Program-made: the position numbers and the translations under genes
Part shown: positions 33,660-45,416 of the stretch, piece after piece
How positions within the stretch are numbered: the stretch's first letter is position 1
How the letters are laid out: each line of letters opens with the position of its first letter
Notes under the pieces: model-generated
Database searches by the model: none
What the model was told of the DNA's origin: nothing
What the model saw: only the letters and a program-made list of their open reading frames with translations
Assembly: GCA_037974335.1 (NCBI GenBank)
Contig: CM075760.1
Coordinates: 17,161,059-17,225,058 of the forward strand
Length of the DNA: 64,000 nt
Reading direction: 5' to 3'
Source: Prionace glauca
Taxonomy: Eukaryota > Chordata > Chondrichthyes > Carcharhiniformes > Carcharhinidae

Positions 33660-34660
33660 CAGCAAGGTATCATAATCATGTATTTTTATTGCATTAATAC
33701 TGAAATATATCAGAATCCGTGGAGCTGGGATGGGCCATGAGGAAATCGTATCCGAAACAGATGATCCTGAAATGTGCAGCAAACAAAAATCATCTCCAGT
33801 CAGAAACACAATGAGCTGCAGTGAGGAGCCGGCTCCATTAAAACTGAATTAACCTCGTCTGGACCCCAGAAAGGACAATATGTTTTCCTGTTGAACTGGC
33901 TCAGGATTTTCACTTGAGAAAGGACAGGATACAAGGCGAGGCTGAGATTTGAGCGTTCTGCAGGGAAATAACTGAAATTTATTGTCACTGATTGGAGGAG
34001 AGCAATAAATCTTCATTTCCTGACCTGCAATCAAAACAGCAGTGAAAGCTTCAAACTCTAACCACCAGACCAACAGATTACAGCGGGTTTTACAATCTGC
34101 TTTGTCCATGATCCTTTTGTTACTTTAATTTCCACGCCAGACCACTTGCACCAAAACCTAACACCTGCAAAATGTCACCTTTTTCAACACCAGGGAAGTG
34201 TTCAGCCAATTGCAGCAATAATTCTACAATAGTTATCCCGTCCGAATCCCATGGAATGAAACTGGGCAGATTTTTTTTTCCGAATCCTTTTTATTGAATA
34301 CTGAGGGAAAAGTTCTATTCTTCATATTTTTGTAAATTTTAATTAGTCTGATGGGTTCACCCTGCATTCTCTAATTGTGAAATCAGGGGTCAGTCCTTAA
34401 AAGCGGCAGAATGTAAGGTTGGAGGATGTTTTATTTGACACAAGGAATGATGGACAAGGTAACACTGAGCTGGTGATTGCGGAACCCGGGTGTTCCAATG
34501 ATGCAAAGTCATCGTTTTCACCACCATGGGCTCGATGACAGGTGTCAAGTGTGGAAATAAGCAGAGTGCGTTTTTATAATGAGAAACCTGCCTATTGTGT
34601 GACGGAAGAGAAGGAAGAGAAAGGCTAAAATGAGGATGATCCGCTGATTGGGGAAGTCAC
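33660..34660. other. Spacer of the Leu tRNA unit
   Basis: 33,660-34,110 matches 45,500-45,910 by eye (GATGATCCTGAAATGTGCAG; GCAGCAAACAAAAATCATC; CAGTCAGAAACACAATGAGC), so the spacer was duplicated with the tRNA. No coding content. 34,110-34,660 is unassigned. Confidence 0.5.
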
Positions 34661-34668
34661 TGTCAGCT

Positions 34669-34726
34669 TCCCTGTTGGATCAGTGGTTTGGATTCTGCAC
34701 TGTGGCCACAAGTTTATATCACTTGT
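34669..34726 (+). pseudogene. tRNA-Glu relic
   Basis: TCCCTGTTGGATCAGTGGTT and GGATTCTGCACTGTGGCCAC keep the Glu 5' half with several changes. The 3' half is lost. It sits in the same flank (CAGCTTCCCTG) as the intact Glu genes. Confidence 0.65.
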
Positions 34727-34847
34727 CTGTGAAATAAATATGACAATGTGACGGAGAAACTTGTATTTGGTGAATAAAAAGACAGAAACAAAACAAAAGG
34801 CAGTTGGCTCATGGATAATATAATACTTTATCGTGTAGTCATCAACT

Positions 34848-34911
34848 TCCCTGGTGGTTAGGATTCGGTGCTCTCACCGCCGCGGCCCGGGTTCGATTCC
34901 CGGTCAGGGAA
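34848..34911 (+). pseudogene. tRNA-Glu (CTC) lacking most of the D-arm
   Basis: 64 nt. It equals the Glu gene at 31,805 except for the clean removal of eight bases from the D-arm: TCCCTGGTGGTTAGGATTC in place of TCCCTGGTGGTCTAGTGGTTAG. The deletion lies between GTGGT repeats, as expected of slippage. Anticodon arm, B-box and acceptor are intact (one change, GGTGCTCTC). Confidence 0.87.
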
Positions 34912-35189
34912 TGTAGATTTATTGCTGTACAACAATCCTGTGTTACTTCCCGGTCTGCACCAGTTCTGTTGGAGTCGCTATCAGGGAGATTTCCTCTTTA
35001 GTACCTGAATTGGAAATGTTACATTTAAAGAACAAAGGGAAAAGGGAGTGACAGGCTACAAAGCACTGATGAGACAAAATGCGGATGATTTTTGGAAGAA
35101 AGATGAAAATGATGAATTAATGAATGGGTAGAAATCATTGCTCCCTTAGATATTTGCGAGACAAACGCTTTTAAATGTTTTTATTCTAA

Positions 35190-35660
35190 CATGAATCATA
35201 AGAGGAGGAGCAGGCCACTCGGCCCATCGAGATTTCCACCATTCAATATCATCATGGCTGATCTTTGGATATAACTTAGTTTTTCCAGCAACTCCCCATA
35301 TCCCTGAATTCTCCAAGAAATCAGAAACCTGTTTATCCCAACTTTATATGTGCTTGATGATGGGACATACATCACTGTCAGGTACAGAGAATGCCAAAGA
35401 TTCTCACCCTTTGAGTGAAGCAATTTCTGCTTATCTTAGCCCTAAATGATAATCTGTGCCGCATTAGGTCAGATTCCCGAACAGCAGAAAAAAGAAAATC
35501 TCTCAGCCTTCTTCCATCAAACTGAATCAGAACTGTGTAGGTTCAAAGAGATCACCTCATATTCTTCTAAACTACAGACAATTTCATCATAGGACAACTC
35601 ACTGACCCCAGGGAGCAATCTGGTGAACCTTCTCCTTACCGTTTCTAATGCAAAGCATAA
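35190..35660 (-). mobile_element. CR1-type LINE 3' end, old, minus strand
   Basis: Antisense 3' UTR and C-terminal ORF2 (CATGAATCATAAGAGGAGGA, CAGGCCACTCGGCCCATCG, ATTCTCCAAGAAATCAGAAA). Many substitutions. No intact frame. Confidence 0.6.
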
Positions 35661-36044
35661 ACATTTTTAAATGTGACTGTCACATCTGTGCAGAATATTC
35701 AACCTGACTTCAACAAAACCCTGTGTAACAGGAGAAAAACCTCGTTATTTTTAAACTCCTGTCTGCCGCCAGCAAGAACAAAATGTAATTTCCTTCCAAT
35801 TAACTGCTGCACCTACATGTGTATTCCTTGTGTAAATACATCTATTCTATTCTTAATATCAACATTTATATTTTTCAGCTCCTCAAATATGTTCTGGTCA
35901 TTCTATATTTTTTCACGAAGAAGAAAATCGGTTTACTTTCCAAAGTTGCACCCGATCTGCCCCTATACTTAGAAGAGCACTCTGCTCCACCTCCCACTCT
36001 ACCTGCCTTTTTCCTACGGTTTATTGTAGCTAAACTTTGTGTGG

Positions 36045-36117
36045 AGGCTCCAGCGAGAATTGAACTCGCGACCCCTGGTTCACTAGACCAGTGCTCTAAC
36101 CACTGAGCTATGGAGCC
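36045..36117 (-). tRNA. tRNA-Thr (anticodon AGT, on a TGT-type body)
   Basis: 73 nt: acceptor GGCTCCA pairs with TGGAGCC, discriminator T. D-arm AGCTCAGTGGTTAGAGCA, anticodon stem CTGGT/ACCAG with loop CTAGTGA, so AGT. The body is that of vertebrate Thr-TGT, whose loop is CTTGTAA. Two loop changes (T34 to A, A37 to G) have switched the anticodon while keeping threonine. T-arm GCGAGTTCAATTCTCGC is intact. Probably functional; G37 is unusual. Confidence 0.9.
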
Positions 36118-36469
36118 AAATGCTATCGCCACCTTGCGGTACGAATAGCATTATCGGTGGATTGAGGAGCAGGATGGGGTTTGAGGTGGGGGATTTTTGA
36201 TGAATGTGGAAATGTCTGAGGTGGAGAGCAGAAAGTTAAAAGCCGCAACTTGAAAGTGACATGATTTGACACGTGTGCTGTGTGTGTATTTGACATGTAT
36301 GTTGTGTATCTGACATGTATGTTCTTCAGAGTTTATCGTTAGTGTTACATCGCTGACTTCTCCAGCTCCGATGCCAGTTCATCCAGCTGGAAGATTTGGA
36401 TGTTGTTCCCTTCACAGACGCTGTCGGGCGTGTTTTCATTAAATAAAGAATTGAACAAAAACTGATTCA

Positions 36470-36531
36470 CTCCGTGACTGGGAATCGAAACCGCGTCACG
36501 GCGCCGATCCTGATCACTGGACCCTCAGTGA
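36470..36531 (-). pseudogene. tRNA-Glu relic, anticodon arm deleted
   Basis: On the minus strand GGTCCAGTGATCAGGATCGG and GCGGTTTCGATTCCCAGTCA match the D- and T-arms of tRNA-Glu. About ten bases of the anticodon arm are missing. Confidence 0.65.
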
Positions 36532-37164
36532 TGCTGATGTGAGAGATTTGTCATGAATTGAACATCGCTGTGCCCATTGCTTTATTTCCAATAATTTTGA
36601 ACAAAAATAAGTCACGATGAGAAATGACGGGAGGTGAAAATGACAGGATTTGAAGCTCAGTTAGAAATTCCCCATCCATCCTCTGGGCAGGGATTGCAGC
36701 CTCAATGTTGGCAATTCTGCAGCTTATATCGACAAACAGCCATTCAGTCTGTGTTCCTGTCTGTCTTCTCGATCGGAGTAACTCCGTTTGATAAAGTGTC
36801 ATCTGGACTCGAAACGTCCGCCCTTTTCACTCCTTACAAGTGCTGTCAGACATTGGGAGATTTTGGAGCATTTCCTCTTTCCCCATCCGCAGTAATTTGC
36901 TTTTATCACTGAAGACAATTGATTGGGATTATTCGAAGAAAGATGAAAATGATGCATTAATGAATGGGTAGAAATCATTGCTCCCTTAGATATTTGCCAG
37001 ATGAAAGTTTTGAGGTTGGGGATAAGTTGTACAATCAGATTGAAATAACGGTTATCTCCCTGAATTCAGTGACATGGGCTCTCAGTCTAACCATCGGAAC
37101 CTGCAGCAACATGGCCTAGTTGAATATTGCAGACACGCAGATTCGCTATAGTGCACTGCCAGCT

Positions 37165-37237
37165 GTTTCTGTAGTGTAGTGGTTATCACGTTCATTTAAC
37201 AGACAGAAGGTCCCCGGTTCGAAACCAGGCAGAAACA
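37165..37237 (+). pseudogene. tRNA-Val-like (anticodon AAC), damaged anticodon stem
   Basis: 73 nt with Val acceptor GTTTCTG/CAGAAAC and D-arm. The anticodon arm TTCATTTAACAGACAGA has loop TTAACAG (AAC), but two of five stem pairs are lost. The T-stem has an A-C clash (CCCCGG against CCAGG). It is probably inactive. Confidence 0.8.
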
Positions 37238-37239
37238 AT

Positions 37240-37740
37240 TATTAAGCTTTCTCGGGTGGTGGAAGGGAAAACTGTTTGATTTCAGTTTGTTGCTCAACAT
37301 GAACCGAACTTCGATGTTAAACACATGTTATCGTTGATCTGATATTACCCTCAAATATTTTCTGTGAAATTATAAACACGTTATTTTGACGAAAAGACAG
37401 GGAAGTCGATTTTGACACCGAGCATTTATCCGCATCTTATTCAGTCTACAACAGATTTAATGGGTTTCTAGGTGCAGATTAATATGGTTAATCACCGTCT
37501 GAAATATCTGATAGTAGTATGTGCTCAAAAAGACAAGTGATACTGTAAGTGAACTAGAGGAAATGGCACACATTTCACGGAAGAATATATTTTAAAATCG
37601 TTTTTCATCACTAAGAAACAGGAGAAACCAATCAGACAGATGAGGGAATCGAGACTCAGTGCGGATCTACTGGACTTTCCTTAAACGGACAGAATTTATG
37701 TGCCTGAATGTTTCAATCCCGTAATAAAAATGCTGATCAG
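37240..37740. other. Spacer of the Val tRNA unit
   Basis: Matches 60,395-60,850 by eye (AACTTCGATGTTAAACACATG, GACAGGGAAGTCGATTTTGA, TTAATCACCGTCTGAAATAT). No gene. Confidence 0.5.
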
Positions 37741-37979
37741 TTCCCTTTGCCTCCCGTTGAATTCCTCTCTGTGGTAAGAGACGTGGATTTATTTTACCTT
37801 CCCGTTCATAGGAGAAAGGGAATAACCAATACACTACAGCAGTGCTGCGGGATCAACGGAACTAAAGAGACTTGTATAGAATTGTAAACAGTGCCGTCAT
37901 ACTGCAGTTCTGGAACAGGTTTTCAGAAATAGAATTGTGATCACTGACACACTAGTTTAGAATTTACTTAATACCGACT

Positions 37980-38054
37980 ATCTCTGTGGTGCAATTGGTC
38001 AGCGCGTTCGGCTGTTAACCGTAAAGGTTGATGGTTTGAAACCACACAGGGACG
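37980..38054 (+). pseudogene. tRNA-Asn-like with an inserted base
   Basis: 75 nt; loop CTGTTAA (GTT) is kept. An extra T lies in the 3' half of the anticodon stem (CCGTAAAGG), the B-box is degraded (GGTTTGAAACC) and position 1 is A. It is probably inactive. Confidence 0.8.
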
Positions 38055-38269
38055 GAATTTTACTATTTTCTCACCATCAGCATTCACAGCAAACAGTTGC
38101 CTGTTGGCAATGGGTCCGTTGGTGCCAATACAAAATAGCTGTCAATTGTTCCCGGCTGTACTGTTATCTGGTGTTACCAACATTATTTAATGACGATTGA
38201 TTTCTAACACATCACATAAAACATTATATGTTCCATTACACCACTAAATTTTGAAAAAAGTGCAATCGA

Positions 38270-38560
38270 AACATGAACATGTGGCTGAGCATTTGTTCCA
38301 ATTCCATATCCTTGTTTCCATTCATTCCTGGAATGATCATAAATCTGTCTAACCCAAACTGAAATGTGTTCAATGATGGAGCATCAGAACCCTCTGGAGT
38401 AGAGAATTCCCAAGATTCACCAGCCTTTGAGTGAAGCAATTTCTCCTCATCTCAGCCCTCAATCATCAGCACCTTATCCTGAGATTGTGCCCCCGTGTTT
38501 CAGATTCCCGGATCAGGAGAAATAATGTTTCAGTTTTTCAGTGCTACCTATTGTTTCCCA
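38270..38560 (-). mobile_element. CR1-type LINE 3' fragment, minus strand
   Basis: Same antisense fragment as 31,535-31,760 (TCATAAATCTGTCTAACCCA), with more 5' sequence. Confidence 0.6.
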
Positions 38561-38599
38561 TTAAAGCTGTTGAGATTTTCCAGCATTTTCTGTTTTTGG

Positions 38600-39240
38600 T
38601 TCAGATTCCAGCATCCTCAGGTTTTGCTTTCATTCTGTCCAAAATGCGGGGATCCAAACTGCACAGACTGTTCCAAATGTGGTCTCAACAAAACCCTGAA
38701 TTACTGGAGAAAGAATTCAAACACTTCAAAACTTAACTCCGAGCTCAAGGCTGGAAGGGGAATGTGACAGTGGATAATTCTCACTGTGTACATTCCTGTC
38801 ATCAGTAACTGGATCAGGAAGATAAGATATCTGTGTTTCTTTGTACTGTTATCTGTAAACTCCATCTCCTCTCAATGCCGTGTATCATCCTTTGGCTTTC
38901 CCTGCTTCCCAGCTTGGTAAATGACTTGTCCCCGTTACCCTCCGTGTTGAAAACCTGCTGTGTGTTACCTTCCAAGTTTCACAGGAACCACAGTGATGGG
39001 TTTAGTGGGATTTGGAAATTGAAAGCGCCACATGAGCAGCTTGCGGGGCCATTTCACCTCACTGTCCATTTCCTGTTCCAGCTAACAGGAATCACTGCTT
39101 TCATTGGCTCAAACTGTCACTTGTGTGTGATCTAAACACAGCAATGTGAAGGATAAACTTGTATTTGGTGAATTAAACAGTCTGAAGTAAAATAAATAGC
39201 AATTGGTTCATGGATAAGTTCATCTTTAAAAAAAAATTGT
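38600..39240. other. Spacer of the Glu tRNA unit
   Basis: 38,880-39,235 matches 59,580-59,900 by eye (GGTAAATGACTTGTCCCCGT, TTGGAAATTGAAAGCGCCAC, CAGCTAACAGGAATCACTGC). No gene seen in 38,600-38,880. Confidence 0.5.
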
Positions 39241-39247
39241 ATCAGCT

Positions 39248-39319
39248 TCCCTGGTGGTCTAGTGGTTAGGATTCGGCGCTCTCACCGCTGCGGCCCGGGT
39301 TCGATTCCCGGTTAGGGAA
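39248..39319 (+). tRNA. tRNA-Glu (anticodon CTC)
   Basis: 72 nt. Identical in outline to 31,805 with two mild changes (CCGCTGCGG in the anticodon-stem side and GGTTAGGG at the acceptor side, both still able to pair). Looks functional. Confidence 0.92.
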
Positions 39320-39699
39320 TGTAGATTTATTGTTGTACAACAATCCTGTGTTACTTCCACTTCTCTCGGAATCAATATCCTCTTTAACGTCTGAATTGGA
39401 AATGTCACATGAAAAGAACAAAAAAGAGAGAGAGCGAAAGGCTACAAAGCGCAGATGATATAAAATGCTGATGTTAAAATCTGACTGTTAATAGGGAAAA
39501 CTTTATTCCTTCTACTGACACAAATACCCCGCAGATCTGGGTCCAAATCTTGTGCTCAGTGACAAGAAAACACTTTCATTGAATTCAGCAGTAACTTTCC
39601 TACCTCCAGTGAAGAAGAGGCAGTTTTCACTCAGAAGCAGTAACTGTGAGATTAAGTGGAGAGGGGGATAAGGACAGGTTAAAGCAGTGTGAATTGTCT

Positions 39700-42668
39700 C
39701 AAGCCTGGACACTTACTAGGATTTTGCAAGCCCAGGCCAAAAGGTGGGGGTTACAAGTCGTGTTTCATGAACGCAAAATCCCGGTTGAAGCCGTTCTGTG
39801 TATTTGGAATTTGTCTATCAGATCTGTTCAGCGATTCTGTGTTGTGGTGTGTCTTGAAGGCCGCCTTGGAGAAAGCTTACCCGAAGATCGGTGGGTGAAT
39901 GCCCTTCACTGCTTAAGTGTTCCCCGACAGGAATGGAATAGCCTTGTCGGCTGTGAAGCGGTGTCCATTCATCTGTTGGAGCATCTGCCTGGTCTGGGCG
40001 ATATACCATGATACGGAATATCCTTTCATGCAATGGATGAGGTAGACCACGGTGGCTCAGTTAAGAACATAAGAACATAAGAACATAAGAAATAGGAGCA
40101 GGAGTAGGCCATCTGGCCCTTCGAGCCTGCCCCGCCATTCAATAAGATCATGGCTGATCTGTCGTGACTCAGCTCCACCTTCCCGCCCTCTCCCCATAAC
40201 CCTTAATCCCTTCTCTTATCAAAAACCCATCAACCCGTTTCTTAAAAATATTTAGCGAGGCAGCCTCCACCACTTCAACGGGCAGAGAATTCCAGAGATT
40301 CACCACCCTTTGAGTGAAGAAGTTCCTCCTCAACTCTGTTCTAAACCGCCCCCCCTTTATCTTGAGGCTGTGCCCCCTAGTCCTACTGTCTTTTTTGAGC
40401 GGGAACAGTCTCTCCACCTCTATCCTATCCATCCCATTCATCATCTTATACGTCTCAATGAGATCTCCCCTCATTCTTCTAAACTCTAATGAGTACAAGC
40501 CTAGTTTATTCAGCCTCTCCTCATAGCTCAATCCCCTCAACTCCGGTATCAGCCGAGTAAACCTCCTCTGCACTCCCTCCAGGGCCAAAACATCCTTGCG
40601 CAGGTGCGGCGCCCAAAACTGCACACAGTACTCCAGCTGCGGCCTCACCAATGCCCTATACAGCTGCAGCAAGACCTCCCTACTTTTATATTCAATCCCC
40701 TTCGCTATGAAGGCCAGCATCCCATTCGCCTTCCTGACCACCTGCTGCACCTGCAAGCTGGGTTTTTGCGACTCATGCACAAGGACCCCGAGGTCCCTCT
40801 GCACCGTCGCCTGCTGCAGTTTTTCGCCCCGTAAGTAATAGTCCTTCCTACCATTCCTCCTACCAAAGTGGACCACCTCACACTTGCCAACATTGAATTC
40901 CATTTGCCATTTCCTGGCCCATTCGCCCAGCCTATCTAGATCCTTCTGCAGACTCTCCACACCCTCCGCACAATTTGCCTTTCCCCCAATCTTGGTGTCA
41001 TCAGCAAATTTCGACACCCTGCACTCGGTTCCCTCCTCCAGATCATCTATATAAATGGTAAATAGCTGAGGCCCCAGCACCGACCCCTGGGGCACCCCAC
41101 TAGTCACCAACCGCCAATCCGAATAGCATCCATTGACCCCCACTCTCTGCCTCCTATTTGACAACCAATCCTCTATCCACGCTAACACCCTACCCCCAAC
41201 TCCATGTCCCCTGACCTTCTGCAATAACCTCTTGTGAGGTACCTTGTCAAACGCCTTCTGAAAATCCAGAAAGACCACATCCACCGGCTCTCCTCCATCC
41301 ACTGTCCTAGACACATCCTCATAGAACTCCAGTAAATTTGTCAGACACGACTTCCCTTTAATGAAACCGTGTTGCGTCCGCCCTATCAAGCAATTCCCCT
41401 CAAGATGCCTCGCTATTTCCTCCTTAATGACGGTTTCTAACATTTTACCTACCACAGACGTTAAACTAACCGGCCTATAATTCCCCGCCTTTTGCCTGGC
41501 ACCCTTCTTAAACAACGGCGTAACATTAGCCGTTTTCCAATCTTCCGGCACTTCCCCGGAATCCAGCGACGTCTGGAAAATAACCACCAAGGCATCCACT
41601 ATCACCTCCGCCATTTCTTTCAGAACCCTCGGATGCATTCCATCCGGTCCTGGGGACTTGTCCACAATCAGCCCCTCCAGTCTGTCGAGCACCACCTCTC
41701 TAGTAACAGTAATGTCATTAAGACCCTCCATTCCTACCACCTTTCCATCGCTAACACCCGGCAAATTATTCACGTCTTCCTCCGTGAAGACAGAAACAAA
41801 GAAGTTATTCAAGACCTTAGCCATATCCCTATCCCCTACCACTAGCTCCCCTTTCTCATCCTCTAAAGGACCAACGTTTATCCTAGCCAGCCTCTTCCTT
41901 TTTATATATTTATAAAAACTCTTGCTATCCTTTTTTATATTAAGTGCTAGCCCAGCCTCATAGCTTCTCCTACCCTCCTTTATCAATTTCTTTGTCAATC
42001 TTTGTTGACATTTAAACCTTTCCCAATCCTCTTCTCGCCCACTGCTCTTAGCTACACTAAACTTCTCCGCTTTTAATTTAACACTTTCCTTCACCTCCTT
42101 CGTTATCCACGGCTTATTACCTCTCCTCCTACTGTCCTTTTTAACCATCGGAATAAATTTCTGCTGAGCACCAAGAAAGATCTCCTTAAAGATCCTCCAC
42201 TGCTCCTCAGCAGACCTACCTTCCAACGCGTGTATTACATGTGTATATATGGTCTACCTGGTGGATTCTGTTCTCACGTTTGATGATGACATCCATTTCG
42301 ATGATCCAACACGTCTTGCAGAGGTTGTCGTGGCGGTGGTGTGTGGTGTCATTGTCGCTGTTCTCCTGCAGGCTGGGTAGTTTTCTTGTGAACAATGGTC
42401 TGTTTGAGGTTGAACTGTGTTTTGAAGGCAAGTAAGGGGGTGTGGAGATGGCCTTCGCGAGATATTTGTCTTCATCAATTGCATGCTGAAGGTTCCCAAG
42501 AAGACGCTGTAGCTTCTCCACTCTGGGGACGTGCTGGAGAAGGAAGGGACTCTAACGTTGTCCCCTGTATGCATTTTGAGGAGGTCGGTGAGATTTCCTT
42601 TTTGCAATGGCGCGTCGGAACTGTCGATCGATGAGTCAAGCGCAATATCCCGTTCTTGCAAGGGTGTT
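39700..42668 (-). mobile_element. Penelope-like element, interrupted by a CR1 copy
   Basis: Two flanking parts belong together. On the minus strand, 42,665-42,235 reads PRVEKLQRLLGNLQHAIDED and AKAISTPPYLPSKHSSTSNR with NLCKTCWIIEMDVIIKRENR, the region between RT and endonuclease. 40,058-39,700 reads WTPLHSRQGYSIPVGEHLSS and LRVSFLQGGLQDT, typical of the GIY-YIG endonuclease end. A CR1 (40,063-42,229) lies between them. The element is an RT-GIY-YIG retroelement, not a retrovirus. Only its 3' part is here; it is a broken copy with several frame breaks. Confidence 0.72.
40063..42229 (-). mobile_element. CR1-type LINE, 5'-truncated, long intact frame
   Basis: The minus strand holds one open frame of 685 codons (42,226-40,169). 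It contains the linker (NIKKDSKSFYKYIKRKRLAR), the RT motifs [56 protein letters not shown] and [11 protein letters not shown], and the C-terminal region (LEGVQRRFTRLIPELRG to NLWNSLPVEVVEAASLNIF). A 3' UTR (GATCTTATTGAATGGCGGGG) and the ATAAGAACATAAG tail end at 40,063. The endonuclease domain and ORF1 are missing (5' truncation at 42,229). It sits inside the Penelope-like element and differs little from the copies at 42.7, 51.6 and 57.6 kb. Confidence 0.95.
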
Positions 42669-45369
42669 TAAGAACATAAGAACATAAGAACATAAGAAAT
42701 AGGAGCAGGAGTAGGCCATCTGGCCCTTCGAGCCTGCCCCGCCATTCAATAAGATCATGGCTGATCTGTCGTGACTCAGCTCCACCTTCCCGCCCTCTCC
42801 CCATAACCCTTAATCCCTTCTCTTATCAAAAACCCATCAACCCGTTTCTTAAAAATATTTAGCGAGGCAGCCTCCACCACTTCAACGGGCAGAGAATTCC
42901 AGAGATTCACGACCCTTTGAGTGAAGAAGTTCCTCCTCAACTCCGTTCTAAACCGCCCCCCCTTTATCTTGAGGCTGTGCCCCCTAGTCCTACTGTCTTT
43001 TTTGAGCGGGAACAGTCTCTCCACCTCTATCCTATCCATCCCATTCATCATCTTATACGTCTCAATGAGATCTCCCCTCATTCTTCTAAACTCTAACGAG
43101 TACAAGCCTAGTTTATTCAGCCTCTCCTCATAGCTCAATCCCCTCAACTCCGGTATCAGCCGAGTAAACCTCCTCTGCACTCCCTCCAGGGCCAAAACAT
43201 CCTTGCGCAGGTGCGGCGCCCAAAACTGCACACAGTACTCCAGCTGCGGCCTCACCAATGCCCTATACAGCTGCAGCAAGACCTCCCTACTTTTATATTC
43301 AATCCCCTTCGCTATGAAGGCCAGCATCCCATTCGCCTTCCTGACCACCTGCTGCACCTGCAAGCTGGGTTTTTGCGACTCATGCACAAGGACCCCGAGG
43401 TCCCTCTGCACCGTCGCCTGCTGCAGTTTTTCGCCCCGTAAGTAATAGTCCTTCCTACCATTCCTCCTACCAAAGTGGACCACCTCACACTTGCCAACAT
43501 TAAATTCCATTTGCCATTTCCTGGCCCATTCGCCCAGCCTATCTAGATCCTTCTGCAGACTCTCCACACCCGCCGCACAATTTGCCTTTCCCCCAATCTT
43601 GGTGTCATCAGCAAATTTCGACACCCTGCACTCGGTTCCCTCCTCCAGATCATCTATATAAATGGTAAATAGCTGAGGCCCCAGCACCGACCCCTGGGGC
43701 ACCCCACTAGTCACCAACCGCCAATCCGAATAGCATCCATTGACCCCCACTCTCTGCCTCCTATTTGACAACCAATCCTCTATCCACGCTAACACCCTAC
43801 CCCCAACTCCATGTCCCCTGACCTTCTGCAATAACCTCTTGTGAGGTACCTTGTCAAACGCCTTCTGAAAATCCAGAAAGACCACATCCACCGGCTCTCC
43901 TCCATCCACTGCCCTGGACACATCCTCATAGAACTCCAGTAAATTTGTCAGACACGACTTCCCTTTAATGAAACCGTGTTGCGTCCGCCCTATCAAGCAA
44001 TTCCCCTCAAGATGCCTCGCTATTTCCTCCTTAATGACGGTTTCTAACATTTTACCTACCACAGACGTTAAACTAACCGGCCTATAATTCCCCGCCTTTT
44101 GCCTGGCACCCTTCTTAAACAACGGCGTAACATTAGCCGTTTTCCAATCTTCCGGCACTTCCCCGGAATCCAGCGACGTCTGGAAAATAACCACCAAGGC
44201 ATCCACTATCACCTCCGCCATTTCTTTCAGAACCCTCGGATGCATTCCATCCGGTCCTGGGGACTTGTCCACAATCAGCCCCTCCAGTCTGTCGAGCACC
44301 ACCTCTCTAGTAACAGTAATGTCATTAAGACCCTCCATTCCTACCACCTTTCCATCGCTAACACCCGGCAAATTATTCACGTCCTCCTCCGTGAAGACCC
44401 TACCACTAGCTCCCCTTTCTCATCCTCTAAAGGACCAACGTTTACCCTAGCCAGCCTCTTCCTTTTCTTATGTTCTTATGTTCTTATGTTCTTATCCTTT
44501 TTTATATTAAGTGCAAGCCCAGCCTCATAGCTTCTCCTACCCTCCTTTATCAATTTCTTTGTCAATCTTTGTTGACATTTAAACCTTTCCCAATCCTCTT
44601 CTCGCCCACTGCTCTTAGCTACTCTAAACTCCTCCGCTTTTAATTTAACACTTTCCTTCACCTCCTTCGTTATCCACGGCTTATTACCTCTCCTCCTACT
44701 GTCCTTTTTAACCATCGGAATAAATTTCTGCTGAGCACCAAGAAAGATCTCCTTAAAGATCCTCCACTGCTCCTCAGCAGACCTACCTTCCAACGCATTC
44801 CCCCAGTCCACATTCGCCAATTCTTCTCTCATCCTACCATACTCCCCTCTATTCAAACAAAGGACGCGTGTCTGGGAACCCACTTTCTCCTCCTCCATCT
44901 GCACCAGAAACTCCACCATACAATGATCACTCTCTCCAAGAGGATCCTTCACCGCAAGGTCCCTAACTCTACCCGCCTCATTACATAGCACCAGATCCAA
45001 GATAGCTCGTTCCCTCGTCGGCTCCAACACACACTGTTCAAGGAAATTATCCCGGCAGCATTCCAAGAACTCCTCCTCGAGCCCACCTCGTCCAACATGG
45101 GTCGACCAATCAATATGCAGATTGAAATCTCCCATAACTACTGCCGTCCCATTCCTGCACGCTGCACTTATTTGCGCGTTAACAGCCCGCCCCACCTCCA
45201 GATCATTATTCGGGGGCCTATAGACGACACCCACTAGCGTCTTCCTCCATTTTCTGTTCCTAATCTCCACCCACAACGATTCCACTTTCTGCTCCTTGGC
45301 TCCAATATCATCCCTTGCTACCACCTTGATACTATCCTTAATCAGCAGAGCTACGCCACCCCCTCTTTG
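42669..45369 (-). mobile_element. CR1-type LINE, 5'-truncated, includes endonuclease end
   Basis: Longest copy in the window. From 45,324 the minus strand encodes the C-terminal part of an APE-type endonuclease (VVYRPPNNDLEVGRAVNAQI; AVVMGDFNLHIDW; GESDHCMVEF). The linker and then the RT frame to 42,776 follow. Between them, at about 44,397-44,500, there is a 35-bp deletion and an insertion of tail-like repeats (see findings), which splits the frame. The 5' end at 45,369 lies inside the endonuclease, so it is not full length. ORF1 and the promoter are absent. Confidence 0.95.
44464..44496 (+). repeat. CR1 tail repeats (TTCTTATG)n inside a CR1 copy
   Basis: TTCTTATGTTCTTATGTTC and TTATGTTCTTATCC sit in the plus direction within the minus-oriented CR1, replacing about 23 bases of the linker found at the same place in the copy at 41,905-41,930. 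The motif is the 3' terminal repeat of the element itself. Confidence 0.8.
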
Positions 45370-45416
45370 TCAAAATAATAACGAGACCACACACACCCCT
45401 GCGTTATACTACTCGC

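Noticed and set aside
40314-40838. Open frames antisense to CR1 (MKKFLLNSVLNRPPFILRL, MRRCGAQNCTQYSSCGLTNA) that recur at many places
   Set aside because: They recur only because the CR1 copies recur; each is the reverse-strand shadow of the RT/C-terminal coding region and has no start context or domain.
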